This document shows, piece after piece, positions 21,558-33,600 of a DNA stretch of 64,000 nucleotides. A program made the translations under genes and the position numbers. The stretch is from Amoebophrya sp. A120 (taxonomy: Eukaryota > Sar > Dinophyceae > Syndiniales > Amoebophryaceae), in contig CAJINV010000002.1 of assembly GCA_905178155.1 (NCBI GenBank), positions 5,575,709-5,639,708 on the forward strand, given 5' to 3'. The notes under the pieces were generated by a model. The model saw only the letters and a program-made list of their open reading frames with translations, made no database searches and had not been told where the DNA came from. The stretch's first letter is position 1; every line of letters begins with the position of its first letter.

Positions 21558-24500
21558 TTAGCCCATCATTTGGCCACTGGGGATCAGCGCCATGTTCACC
21601 ACGGGCGGGGCCGTTTTCGGCGGAATGAGAAAGTTGGACCGGGCCTCGAGCCGTAACCGCCCACCTTTTCCGACGTTGTAATAGGCGAGCGTGCGGTTGG
21701 CGCGCAGCATATCGTATGTAAAAACGTCCCCGACCCATAGCCAAGTTCGAAAATCTGCAAGACAAATCAACAACCTTTGGCTGTTACGCATGACAAGCTT
21801 GGGCGAGCAGTGTACTCGTGTTTAGCTAGTGCGACAGCAACATCACAAATCCAGCACCTCATGCTGATTTGAGCAGCACAAATTCCAAAAAACACCTAGA
21901 AAACGCGTCCCATGGGGCTCCGGATGAGAGACATTTTAAGCATGCAGATTTGCATGACAGCTATGGGGTGGGGATGTCTTTCCACAGGATACAGCACCAT
22001 GTCGTTCTCCGCGTTGATAAATTTGACGCTGTCGGGCTCGCACCCGAGGGATCCGCAGAGCGACTGTTTTAACGCTCCGATTTTCGTGGTCACCTTCAAC
22101 GTGACCTCCAGCTCGGACGGGATGGAAATCTGCCCGTCGGAGGACTGGATGATTTTTGACTGCAGGTCCTTCGACACCTGAATGAGCAACACCGCGGGCG
22201 CGTCGGAATTTCGCAAAATGAACTCGGTTTCGAGTATCAACGTGTTTTGGATGGTCTTCTGTCGCTTCAGTGGGGGTTCCCCGTCGGACTCCTCACCGGA
22301 GTCCGGGGCCTCGTTCGTGGGCACGGCCACGCCGGTCGGGCCGCGGCGCACGCCGCCCCGGAGGGCGTCCGGGTTGTACACGGTGTGGGCGGGACCTGGG
22401 CGGAAGTTGTGTGAAACATCAAGTTAGTACTAGTAGTGCTTCTACGAAGTTCATAGATAGTGGTGCTCCCGTATCAAATCGTACTACGAGAAAAGAAACG
22501 GCTCGCATTTCTTTTCCTCGTCTCTGATGCATAATTAGTATCCTTACAAGAAAAATCGACTACTCCTGTGTACCTGCATCCGCGCCTGCTGCCCTGGCCA
22601 TGGCTTCCTCGTCTTCGTCTGCCGCCACGGCAATCTCCTCTTCGATGGTACCGAACAAATCGGGCCTCATGGCGGCGAAGGCTCCGAGGTTTGAATCCAC
22701 GTCGTTTATGTAGTAATTTTCTGACTTCGCCTTCTCCAACGCCTTATCCCGCTGCGTCTTGTACCTGACAAGGTATTATGAAAAAGAGATCACGATACAC
22801 GCAGTTGTGCAGAGACGTGGTCAAGAACAGTTTGTTGCTCATGCTCGAAAAATGAAGACCTCCTATCAATTTTCATACAGAGATAGAATTTCTTGTTGAC
22901 CTTTTCACCAGTCGTGAAAGTTGAAAGTCGTAAAAAGAGTTGTTTAGTAACATCACAAGTACTTTGGGTCCATCAGCAGAATCCTCATGTGGTCAGCCAT
23001 ATCGTCCGCGGCCACCATCTGCCCGGTCAGGGGACACACCTGCATCGCCTTGTTTTCGTTCCTCTCTCGTTTCCTCACGTAGTCGGTTCGGACCACGACG
23101 TTCTCGAAGTCTACCACGTATCAAAAGGAAAGATCCCACCGCCCCACATCAAAACGAAATTTCTGATGCTGGATTTGGATACACAAATCAAATTTGTGTT
23201 GCACTAGAGGAATGCACGCAGATTCTGAGCCTAGGCGGGGCCTTTTGGTGTAGGCGCCTAGCATGGTAGACGGCTACACTGTAGGTCTTATACCACTACA
23301 AATCGCTTGCATAGCGTGCTGGCGGACAGCATGAGTGTGCGCTCTTGCAAGACAGACCCGATCTGTGGTCACAAATCTGCATCACAAATTTTCGGACGGA
23401 TGCGTTTTCAATAGGGGGAGGGGAGATTTTTCCTTGCAATACCACGTTGTCTGGCACCACGATCTCTTCATCCAGTACCTCCTTCGCTCGACTGACGTTC
23501 GCCCCCGTGATATCGCAAGAAAAAAGTGCTACAGTTACACCTTGTGTTGCAAGACCGGCAACACAGACAACCTTTCTCATGCAGGAAATGCTTGGGAGCC
23601 TCGTTTCCTTCCTGTTTGTTTTCCCTTATGATCTTCGCATTAAAAGTTTTCTCTGCCATACAGAGAAAATTTGTGATGCAGAAACTCCAACAAATGTGTA
23701 ACTGTAACACTTTTTTCTCATGATACGTGAGCGCCTGCCCCTTCGCCTTTGGAATCGGCACCTTCGGGAGCTTGGTCTGCGGATCCAGCACCTCTGGCTC
23801 CTTGGGCTTCTCCACGACCTTCTTCTCCGGCACGGGAGGCGGCTGCTTCAGTTGCAGCTTCCCGGACGCGACGGTGCTCTCGAAATCGACGACGGCTGGG
23901 GTTGTAGTATTGTTGCTATCATACGTTTCTTTGTTCTCATCGATAAAAAGCGGTTCTAAATGCGACGCAGCAGCTTGCGGGTAGCACATCAAGTATGAAC
24001 CCATACAAAGACATTGACCTTCTTGTACGCGGCCCTAAAGTTGCAGATTCAAATCCATTTGCATGACAAAAAGAACAATTTTATAACCGTGTACATTGTT
24101 GTACAAATTAACCAGAGGAAACATGTAGACAAAGTACGTAAAACGTCCTCCCCGAGCGCGTCTGCGTCTAGCTCTTCGTCGCTCAAGTCCATTCTTTCTT
24201 CTTCCGCGATTACCTGAGGCAGGTTCATTTCCGGGTCCAGGGCCTTCGCGGCGCGGAGTTCCAATTTTCTGAAGTCGATCGGCGCTTGAAGTGGAATGAT
24301 GTCATCCTCCTCGGTGAAAGTGATGGTTTCTGCCACCACAAAATCGTGCCAGTCAATCGCCTCCATCACCGCACGCTCTTTCTGGTGGAGCACTTCCTTT
24401 GTCTCCTTCTCCCGCTTGGTCTTTTCGTCCCACCTGTGGTGACGGGGTAGTTATGAACAAAATAATTGGATCGGCAAACACAAGTTCACTTCTTATGATG

Positions 24501-26072
24501 CAAGAAGGAGTACTTCTACTTAACTGCCTGTGACAACATCATGCATAGGTATGCAAATCTTCGGGAAATAGAAATCGGTGTTTGTACAAAAATTATAGAA
24601 AAATCACACACATCAAGAAAACTACAACTATCTCGTACTGTACTTGAATCGTTCCACCGCCTTTTCGATGACGTAATTTCTGTCCGTCGCGAGTCTCCTC
24701 AATTCTATCAGGTGCTCCCCGTTTTGGTTTGTCGTTGGGTTGGTCAGGACTTTTGTGTAGGCGTCACACATGCCCGTGAAATAACTGAACAGGTGGTTCG
24801 TGGGCTTCAGGAATATGGATTGTAAAAATGTCTGGGTCTGGAAGAATACAACTTGTCATGCTAAATCTCAAGCATGCAAAAATCTGTGTTGCAGGATTAC
24901 CAAAGGTCTGCCAGTTTTGACCAAGTCGTGAGGGAGTTTGTCATGCAGGATAGGCATGAGAGAGATCGCGCAGCATCTGTCATGCTAGGTCCTGCATTCC
25001 AGACCTCATGGGTCATGGAAAAGCTCCATGACAAGTCGCGCACTCTTCCAGACCCAGAGATTTTTGCATTTGATAAGGAACTCAAACTGCGGGTTCCCGC
25101 CCTCTCGGTTCGCCAGGTCCTCCAGAAAACTGCCCCCGTTGCGCGCGACAAACTGCGCGGTCCTCTATCCTGAGTTAAAACGTCCCCACACCAGAGTCAA
25201 GATGGGCAATCTGCTAGACACATCTGTCAGCTTTTGCTGTTGCGCATGACAGGTTTGGCCTCGTAGTGTAATCCTGTTCAGCTTGTGCAGCAGCATCACA
25301 GATCTTCTAGCGCATCATGCTGATTGGCTCATTACAAATCCCAAAACACGACCAGAGAATGCCTCTCATGGGGCTCCGCATGACAAACATTTTGAGCATG
25401 GAGATTTGCATGACAACTCTGGGTTGGGGACGTTGTTACACAGGATATCACCTTGATGATGTCCATGTCAAGCGGGGCCATTTTGAAGTAGGGCACCGTG
25501 TACTCGTCCGCGGCTGGTTCCTGCACATTGGCGTAAAACGGCACTTTGCTGCTGGACACCGCCACGTGGGAGGTGTTCGTCGCGGTCTTTGCCAACTGCA
25601 GCTGGGACGGATCGAGACCCGCTGCTCCTGGTGCCGCGGCGGCCCCGTTCGCCGTGGCCTGGTCCGCGGAGGTGTCGTAACTCGGGTTTGCCGCGAAGTC
25701 CGCCAGCGCGAGAGGCAGCACGTTCGCGGCCTTGCCGCCCTTTAGCTTTTTCGCCTCCTTTTTCCGCTTTTTTTCTTCCTCCTCCCGCTCGATTTCCTGC
25801 AACGCGACGGGCTTGGAGGGCGCCACGCCACTTATCCCGTTGGCGAGCGAGTTGTCGTGGTTTGCTTTTATTTCCGCCAAGCGGTACTCGTAGTAGGGGC
25901 GGTACGGGTTGTTCTCCCGGAGAAAGGCCAGCTTTTCGTTGTTCTCCCGGAGGGCGCGCTTCTCGAAGTCGACACCGTGCTTCGCAACGTGGTCCGCCAG
26001 CTTCTCGATGATCCCCCGCATGTCGGGCGGGGGAAAAATCAGGTCCGAGGTGTCCTTCTTTTCCTCCACCAT
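21558..26072 (-). CDS. SF3A1: Splicing factor 3A subunit 1 (SF3A1/Prp21 family)
   Basis: SF3A1 is a U2 snRNP protein needed for prespliceosome assembly and branch-site recognition. Exon 1 carries SURP1 (LIFPPPDMRGIIEKLADHVA). After element B comes SURP2 (TAQFVARNGG), ending in QFEFLKPTNHLFSYF across element A. Then follow the Prp21 region (IDWHDFVVAETITF), CPLTGQMVAADDMADHMRI, a KRQK-type basic segment and a C-terminal ubiquitin-like domain ending LAYYNVGKGGRLRL. Order and spacing match the family, and the estimated ~800 residues compare with ~790 in human. It is split by five introner elements (B, A, E, C, B) and four ordinary introns: 24434-24643, about 24020-24137, 22765-22956 and 22396-22573, the last two with GT...AG. 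The start is the ATG at 26072 (MVEEKKDTSD). The stop TAA is at 21558-21560. Confidence 0.93.
21710..21991. mobile_element. Introner element, family B (variant)
   Basis: Tips TATCGTATGTAAAAACGT and complement-like; TSD CAGCA exact. It sits in the ubiquitin-like domain of SF3A1. Removal joins NDMVL to RANRTLAYYNV, as expected for the fold. Confidence 0.93.
22396..22573 (-). other. Conventional GT-AG intron of SF3A1
   Basis: Donor GTACAC, acceptor CCCAG. Joins AAGADA(G) to PAHTVYNPDALRGG. No TIR or TSD, so this belongs to the ordinary intron class. Confidence 0.8.
22765..22956 (-). other. Conventional GT-AG intron of SF3A1
   Basis: Donor GTGATG, acceptor GTCAG. Joins LLMDPKYL to YKTQRDKALEK, matching the conserved region after HMRI in the family. 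Confidence 0.8.
23119..23441. mobile_element. Introner element, family C
   Basis: Family C TIRs, TSD CCACG exact. Removal joins EIVVPDNV to VDFENVVVRTDYV in SF3A1. Confidence 0.95.
23511..23725. mobile_element. Introner element, family E
   Basis: TIRs with AAAAAAGTGT near the tip, TSD CGTGA exact. Removal joins KAKGQALT to GANVSRAKEVLDEE in SF3A1. Confidence 0.95.
24434..24643 (-). other. Conventional GT-AG intron of SF3A1
   Basis: Donor GTACAG, acceptor CACAG. Joins EKAVERFK to WDEKTKREKE, in line with the family's VEWAKFQE region. Confidence 0.8.
24814..25075. mobile_element. Introner element, family A
   Basis: TSD AGGAA exact. Removal restores QFEFLKPTNHLF, a conserved SURP2 motif, which fixes the excision to the exact element plus one TSD. 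No GT...AG pair is available at that boundary. Confidence 0.96.
25164..25447. mobile_element. Introner element, family B
   Basis: Tips TATCCTGAGTTAAAACGT and the complement; TSD TCCTC/TCACC. It separates PLDMDIIK from RTAQFVARNGG of SURP2. A GTGATA...GATAG canonical boundary is available on the minus strand. Confidence 0.92.
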
Positions 26073-27237
26073 TTTTGCGGAATTTATTTCTGCTTTATTC
26101 AAATGGTTGCTCAACAAAAAGTTGCCAGAAATAAAAGAAGTAAAACCACTACCACAGTCGAAGATTCTGCTTTCCACACGTGGGTCGGAAGTATATGTCG
26201 TAGACGAGGAAGGCGTAAAAATATGTTAACTCCTTGTCTACGACCTTCCTACGTACTACTACACCGCAGGTCGCTACAGTTAGAGCAAAGTTGTCGCTGG
26301 TAATAAATATGGAAGTGGTTATCCTTATCGATCAAGCGAAATCTTCATTAGTGAAACATTCTGTTTCTTACTACTGTCTCCGTACCGCAGCCTAGTGAAC
26401 CAAATCGATCTACGGCTAGTACGACCTGATAAAATTGTGGCAACAGCTAAGCTACGGTTTTATTTACGAGAGCGGGTTGAACGGAAAATGAAATTTCGTT
26501 CATCGATAAGACACGGAAAAATTCATTTCATCACGTCCGCTATCAGATCCGCTTAATATTATGAGCACTCGTATTGGAAAAGAATCGCAAGCTGAAGTAG
26601 ATCTTGGAGTGTTTTTGCGTCGCAGGATCGACTTTCGAACCGTATCGGACAACTGCGGATCCATATGTGTTTGACTTTTTGCGTCTGATGACAAAACTTT
26701 AGGCTGTACATCATTTGCGTATCGATCAAGGTCATGAACATCCGGATCACAAAAGGTGTCATAGAAGTACGCAGAGGACAACTCCTGTACTAGCGAGGAC
26801 GGGGCGCTGTGGTGCATTGATATTTATTTTTAGTACTTTCGCTTTTTTCTACGCGCACCGACACGAATGAAATACGTAAAGCTAATATTTGCGGTACTGA
26901 AGGTTCTTTGGAACGACGAGCGAAAGAAAGCGATGCGCGACTCGCGGCTTGGTTTTCTGACATCATCCTCAGAAGTTTTCTGCGTTGTAAAACATTTCAT
27001 TTGAATTTCTTCATCTTGTTCTCAAAATTTTGCGCAATACCATATAGCATTTTCGCAACGTCGAAAAACTGCTCGAGCGATGAGTAAACGCATCCAGGAA
27101 AACGCTGACATACTCGGAACCGACGCGCCATCAGATTATGGAAAAATCCCCGCGTACAAAGTTACAGTACTATCGCGAGCCGCGTTGTAATATTGCTCCA
27201 CTAAAGGTTTATTTCATTTGATTTTGATGCGATCTCC
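26073..27237. promoter_or_regulatory. Intergenic spacer upstream of SF3A1
   Basis: AT-rich spacer between two minus-strand genes, expected to hold the SF3A1 promoter at its left edge. A 105-codon minus frame (26500-26817) is listed separately. No TIR element seen. Confidence 0.45.
26500..26817 (-). CDS. Possible small gene, unknown
   Basis: 105-residue frame with an acidic first half (SSAYFYDTFCDPDVHDLD) and a basic middle (VRKSILRRKN). No motif recognised. It could be a chance frame in the spacer, kept at low confidence because it has an ATG start and no overlap with known exons. Confidence 0.2.
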   Translation of the reverse strand: MHHSAPSSLVQELSSAYFYDTFCDPDVHDLDRYANDVQPKVLSSDAKSQTHMDPQLSDTVRKSILRRKNTPRSTSACDSFPIRVLIILSGSDSGRDEMNFSVSYR

Positions 27238-29681
27238 TCACTGGTAAGGATTGTACGGCTGGCGCAAATTCGGGTTCATTTGGGCGACGTTTGGATAGTT
27301 CGGATTTCCCGTTGCTCCGCCCATGGCGGGAGACAGGTTCGGGTTAGGTTGGCCCTGTTGTTGCTGCTGTGGTCCAGGATAGTTGTACATCCCCCCCGAA
27401 GATATTAGTTGCTGGCCCGGCTGCGGCCCTGCGTACTGCGGCAGAGAAGCACCGCCGGGAACTCCACCCATCATCGGCACAGCTTGCCTGTTCGGCGGGG
27501 TCTGTGGCATGTAAGAACCTGTTCCCCCCGGCTGATGTGGCGGTGACTGTATACTACTGTTGTTCCCACCAATTGGCACCGCGTAAGCGTTGCCCATGGT
27601 GGGGGATTGCCGCTGGGTCGTCGCATTGTTCATATTGTAGTTCACCACGGGTGAGGGTTGATTTGGTGGGTAACTGTACTGCGCTGTGTTCCCGTACTGT
27701 TGCTGCACTACCGCGGGGGGTGGTCGGCTCATCTGCTGCGGCGAGTTGTACGAAGTAGACATCTGCTGTGCCTGCTGGTTACTGTTGTAGCCGTGCGAAG
27801 GCGGCCCACCTGTAGTTCCTGGCCCTGCCCGCATCATCTGCGGCCCGAGGCTGTGGTTGATGTTTGGTGAGGCGAAGTGCTGGCCGCGCTGTTGTAGTTG
27901 CGCTGGACCGTTCGAGTGATTTTTGCCGCGACCACCCGGAGGGCCACCTGCTGCTGGTGGCCCTCTGCTGGAGCTACTCGCGGAAAACGGGTCTTGCTGC
28001 TCCGACGATTCTATCCTTTGCAAAAGTTGTATCGCAGACCCGTCGTTATGGCAATACTGCATTATGACAAATCTGGTAAAAACTATTCAGCGGTACACAT
28101 TCCACTAATCACCTAGAGAGTCTTCTATGCATTACTTATACACGTAGTTGTACGATTCTACAGTACTACTTTTGCAATGCATACAGCCGGATTCCGATGC
28201 TGAGGAGGAAGTCTCTTCCCCGGAAGAGGAACTCTTCGCGGCTTGCTGCTGTTGCTGCACGTTATTTCTTCCCCGGTCGAAAAGTGACTTCTCTTCGCTA
28301 ACCGGTCTTTGCACGATCCTGTTTACGCCACCAGCTGTCGCCGTCGTACTCAACAAAGAACCTGCTGTGCTGTTCACTGTGACATTCATTTTAGTACTTC
28401 CCTCCAACGGCAAGGGTTTTTTCCCACCAGCACGAAGATGTTGTTGATCCTCGTCGGCGCTACTGCTGGTTTGGTTTTGCTCCGACGAAGAATTATTGTT
28501 TTCCTCCTTGCTCCTGACCAGACTGCTCTGTGCCACCACGAGCGGCCTAGCACTTGTAGTTGTACCCAACTGCGGAGCTCCTGCGGGTAACAGCGCGGCA
28601 GCTGGCCCGTTGGTCAACGCCAAAGTTTTTGGCGAGTACGGCTTCGGCTCTACCAAAGCGAGTTGTTGGTTGTGGTAACTAACCGCACTGCCGTTCTCCA
28701 ATGGTAAGAGCGGGTCGGGGGGCGGCTCCGGGGTTTTCTTCCTTCCGATGTCCATGATCGCAAATGGCGTGTTGTTCGTGTAGCTGTATGCGTGCGGCGA
28801 CCGCTGAGGCGAAGAAGATCCGGCCTGCCGTTCTTGGCCCTGTTGCTGCTGCGGGGGCATGCTCCCTTGGTTCGAATTGCTCGCATAGTACGGGGGTGCT
28901 GGCGGTGGTGCTGCTGACGCAGCATGATTTTGCTGCGCTGCTGCGTGGAAAGCAGTAGTTCCTGTCGTGGGCTGATTACTATACGCGGCCTGCTGGTTGC
29001 TATTCCTTTGTTGTTGAAAGCTGCGATAAAGCTCCTCCTGGACCTCCGGCGAGTTCTCGTACGCATTGGGGTCGAACTCGTCGGGACTCGGGGCATTCCG
29101 CATCTGCTGCTGCTGCATCGCGCGCTGCCGTTGCGCCTGCCCCAGCAACCCGATCAGCATGGCGAGGCCACGGATCTCCCGAGTGCCCAGGTACTCGAAA
29201 AACGGAATACCGTCGATGGACAGGATGAACGCTGGTCGTGTGGTAGTACCGTGTACTAAATGGGTCTTTTGGTTCTATACTTCTTCTACTTCACCAAAAC
29301 GCGACTCTCTTTCTCTCTAGAACAGAATGCGAACGCAGATCTACAAACACAAAAAAAAAGCATAAGCTATAAGTAAACCCGAGACATCAATTCCGTACCT
29401 GAATCCAGTTGCGCCTTGTAGTCTTTGTTTGGCGACACGCAGAGCAAATGGTTTCCCAGCGGCCAAGAGTAGAAAAACCTTGAGGACTGAAAGACCTGCT
29501 GTTCGTGCTGCAGAAAGCCGTTCACCCGTATGCGCTTTTTCCCCGTAAATTTTGTGTTGGTGAACACGATCTCCTGCTCCCGGTTGCTCAGCATTAGCTT
29601 CCAGGTGTACCGCTTTTTTGAGCTCCCGATCGTCTTTCCCACGTCCTCCTCTCGGTAATCGAGCAGCACGATGTCCGTCAT
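27238..29681 (-). CDS. FAIM1-like domain protein with long Q/N/P/S-rich tail
   Basis: Exon 1 (29681-29399) begins MTDIVLLDYREED and has beta-strand repeats such as WKLMLSNREQEIVFTNTKF, KKRIRVNGFLQHEQ and FFYSWPLGNHLLCV. After an ordinary GT-AG intron, ILSIDGIPFFEYLG completes the pattern. This strand layout, with GKxRxxVNG and xxIDGxPF, resembles Fas apoptotic inhibitory molecule 1 (FAIM1), a small beta-protein linked to protein homeostasis. The remaining ~600 residues are low-complexity, with poly-Gln, Asn, Pro and Ser tracts (for example NLRQPYNPYQ at the end), typical of disordered or condensate-forming tails. A second short intron lies near 28070-28160. No introner element interrupts this gene, unlike its neighbours. 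The family call is moderate. Confidence 0.6.
29232..29398 (-). other. Conventional GT-AG intron of the FAIM1-like gene
   Basis: Donor GTACGG, acceptor ACCAG. Joins AQLDS to AFILSIDGIPFFEYLG. No inverted repeats. Confidence 0.75.
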
Positions 29682-30680
29682 TTTTTTTCTCTTGTTGCTT
29701 GCTAACTGTAATGTTTATTTTGCCGTGCTGTGGTCAACAGACGAAAATAATTTGAACTCGCGGTCGTACAACAACTTGGTCTTCTGCCTAGAACGAGCAA
29801 GAGGTCTTCACTTCAAAGTAAGCTACGGCAGTAGCAACAATCTGAATCAGAAGTGAGTTAAGTGACTAAAGGTTACGTTAATCGTTACCGACAAAGTTGT
29901 GAAATGGAAACTAACTTGATCACGACGACCGCAAAGTTTCTACGGCTTTTTGCTTACACGACAGCGACTCCTTATCTTAAACGACGGATTGCGCAGGCTG
30001 CCTCTGCTGCGGTAATTGGCAGCACACTACGGAGGTGACAATGTAGTGTCTCTCAACTCACCACGTACACGATAGCGATGAAAATCTATCCATCGAACGA
30101 ATTTTTTCGATTATTCCACTAAATACTAAACGAAAGCCTTACATACGTAGTACACGACATCTTTTCTCTCGACGGAAACCAGCAAAGTTAGACCCAGAAA
30201 TACCATGAATTTACGCAGCACGACGTGCGTGCGCCATGACTGCGGCGAGTGGAAGATTGCGCCGCAATCCAGTTGGGCTGCATGAAAACTGCCGGAACTA
30301 CTCCAGCGGAACTCGTTTCGACTTATCACACCACGAACGTTAATTTTACAACCCTCACATAATTCCTTTTCGCCAGCACCTTGCTGAAGCATTATCCGTG
30401 AGCCGTAACAAGCGCTGGATCCGAATAGCGAACTGCTCGGTGAGTGTGATACTGTTCTGAAGTAGGAAGACCCTCGCCCTCCATCAATTGTGTATAAATG
30501 GGTTTTCTCTAATTTCTTCCCTTCGTAACGACTGCAGCAAGAAACGCGTTACAACTAGTGTGGTGACAATTTCTTCGGATTTAAATATTTCAGGCCTTCT
30601 CCCCACTTCCTTGTGTAGTAATTATGGAAACGCATACTAATATACTCTTCTTCTATACAAGTCGTCACTCCAGAAATTAT
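29682..30680. promoter_or_regulatory. Intergenic spacer upstream of the FAIM1-like gene
   Basis: About 1 kb between minus-strand genes; the left edge should be the promoter. No element or clear motif. One weak 88-codon frame (30126-30392) is listed separately. Confidence 0.4.
30126..30392 (-). CDS. Weak small frame, unknown
   Basis: 88 residues with an internal CEGCKINVRG and a hydrophobic LRKFMVFLGLTLLVSV near the C-terminus. It may be chance; only the ATG and length support it. Confidence 0.15.
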   Translation of the reverse strand: MLQQGAGEKELCEGCKINVRGVISRNEFRWSSSGSFHAAQLDCGAIFHSPQSWRTHVVLRKFMVFLGLTLLVSVERKDVVYYVCKAFV

Positions 30681-33600
30681 TCACAAAAAAACCGAAAGCG
30701 CTCCCCCTTTTACGCAGCCGCCGGTGTGTTTTGTCGACTCCCCACGCCCGAACCGACTCCGCTTCCCGCTACCCCGGATCCGACGTTGCTGTCGCCGCCA
30801 AAGGGTTCCATAGGCTCCATCACTGGAACGAACGCCGGCAGATACAAATCCGCGTCCACGTTCTCCATCAGAAATTGGAACCGTTTCTCCAGCGCGTTTT
30901 CGCTGCTGATGCCCGATCCGGCCAGGTAAAGGACCGCGCAATCCTATCAAGTGCAAATAGGTCTGCTGGGTCTCGAAATTTGCGATGCGAGTCATCTGAA
31001 AGCAATTATGAGCTCACTGCAATTATTTTTGAGTGCCAATGTGTTTTGTATTCATCCGGATCGACCAGCGTCTTAGTTTTCATGACAATGGAAAAAAGGA
31101 TCTCGCCAGGCCTGTAAGAATCAGTAGAGGCATGCCAGACACAAGCATGGCAAATCTTGCAATCTTCTAGACAAAGACCAAGATGACAACATATTTGCGA
31201 TGCATAAATCAGATGCGAGAATAATGTCCAAAAAGGGGTAATTCAGGCTGTCGTCGCCCGTGCTAAGAACCCCACTGGATTCTGTGTATGCAAGAAAAAA
31301 CTGTGAGAGTGTAAGTCTGTAATGCAAAGCACGCCATACAGTTACACTTGCCATGCTGGCCACTCATAATGCCCTCTTTTCAAACGTGTTTTCACTTGCT
31401 AGCTGTGCATGACACGATTTTTTTGTCATGCAGAACAAATTTCTCATGCTGTCACCCCAAGACACCTACACTAACGCAGTTTTTTTCTGGGATACCGTGC
31501 AGGTCACAAATAGTTCATTGGAGAAGCCGAAAATCGGCTTCTTCAAGGGCTCCCGGAGTGCCTGCTGAGCGTAGGCCAGAGGCGAGTCGAAGTTGATGGG
31601 CGCCAGCGTGGTTTGGAGCGCGGCTGTGGTTCGCGTTGTGGTAGGAATGTATTCAGCTTGATGTTTGCACGACCCGAACTCTCTGCGTATCGGAGGTGGA
31701 CCTTGCGAGGACACTTCTAGCACTACTGCATGACAAACACACAAAGCCACGCACATTTTTCAAACGAAAAAATACAGCTTTCTAATTTCCTGTTCACACT
31801 CAACATCATACCTGGAACGCGCTCCACGTCGAAAGCTTTGTAGGCCAGCGGGGAGCCAAAAATCCTGAGATTTGGGTTCGTTTCCAGAACTGTATCCGGG
31901 ATTTCGAGCGGCGCCGTGGTTGGGGTGAATTCGTCCGGAATGGATAGAATCGGCGTGAAAGAAAACTTCTCGTCTTCTTCTTCTATCATCGTATTAGACG
32001 GCATCTTGAAGGACTCGGAAGGAGGTGCCTGTAATGATGAAAACGAATACAAAATTGCTGCAATTCCGCCGCAATTGATTCTTTGCACAACAAAGTTGTA
32101 AACTACGTCAACTACACCTGCACCTGCCTGTATCTTGCAGTGCAAAATATTTCCACAGTACTTGAAAAATTCTCATGCGACTATGAAACAGAAATGACCA
32201 GGTAAAGCTTTAGTACGCAGGAAGTACCAAAACGCTCTCCGCCGCCTGCCTAACGACTGCGAAGCCGTCCTCGATGCTTTTCGAAACTAAAATCCCATCT
32301 TCGACAACAAGCTGCTCCCCCACTAAACCCTTGAGCGCCTCATTCACTTTTTCTGTTATCATCGCCATCCGGCTCCACGCGTTGGTCGGCATACCTTGTT
32401 GCAGTGGAAAATAAGTTGCATCATAACGCAATAGAAACAATGAGGAGAAAAGGAAAACCATAGCTGTAGCTAGTTCAAAAATTCTATCATCTGCACTAGA
32501 GATACATCAAAACCGCTCCTCTTAGTATACTCGTCCGGCCTTCGATTCCGTTCGCAAACCCGCTCGCCTCGTCCCCAACGCCCTCCGCTAGCGCACTGGT
32601 CCAGGGAATCGACACCCCGACGAAGGGGGCCTTTTTTGCCCACAGCGGCAACTTCGGATTTTCCTCCAGCGCAGGCTCCTCGTCCGGCACCGGTGGCTCC
32701 TCTTCTCCGCCGTCCTCGGTATCGACTGCAAAAATGTCTGGGTCTGGAAGGGTGCGAACTTGTGATGCGTGTCGCGGATCACACAAAAATCTGTGCTGCA
32801 TGACTTGCAAAAGGTCCCCATTTCTAGCCCTGCCGAGAGACCGTTTCTCATGCAGAATAGGCATCACCAAGGGGCTGCAGCACCTGTGACGCTAGGCCCT
32901 GCATTCCAGACTTGGTGAGGCTTGGAAAAACTGCATGACAAATCTCGGAATTTTCCAGACCCAGACATATTTGCATTTGATACTCAGACCCCTCGGGCAA
33001 CTTCAGATACACGATCCCGCAAAAAAACTCGGGCAGCCGTTTGTCCAAAGTTTTTGGCTTCACCACACTGCTCACCTCGTTGCTCATCAGCAGTTCGAAC
33101 ACCGTATCCCAGAGAAAAAAGCCGGCAGGGCAAATTTGTAACGCAAAAATGAGTACAACACAGAAAAATCGGCCATGGGGGGCCCCATACCATGCAGTTT
33201 AGGATATGCAACACAGATTTTTTTGTGTATTTATTTTTGCATTACAAATGTGGCCTGCCTGCTTTTTTCTCTGTGATACACCGTTTCGCCGGAGTTGATT
33301 TTTGAGTACGCCTATCAAATGCAAAAACGTCTGGGTCTGGAAGAATTTGAGATTTGTCATGCTTGTCTGGCATGACCAAAAAGTGTGTGATGCGTGTCCA
33401 AGAAGAGACCCTTATGACCGGCATGCAAAAACGCAGTTTGTCATGCGAAAAACGCAACACAAAGAAGCGCAGATATTTCTCACGCTTGCCTGTGCATTAC
33501 AGAGCATTCACTATTCCCAACGCAGCATTACAAGTTTCCAGACCCAGACATTTTTGCAGTTGATAACGCCAGACAGAGATTCCCCTGCATCCGGAGACTA

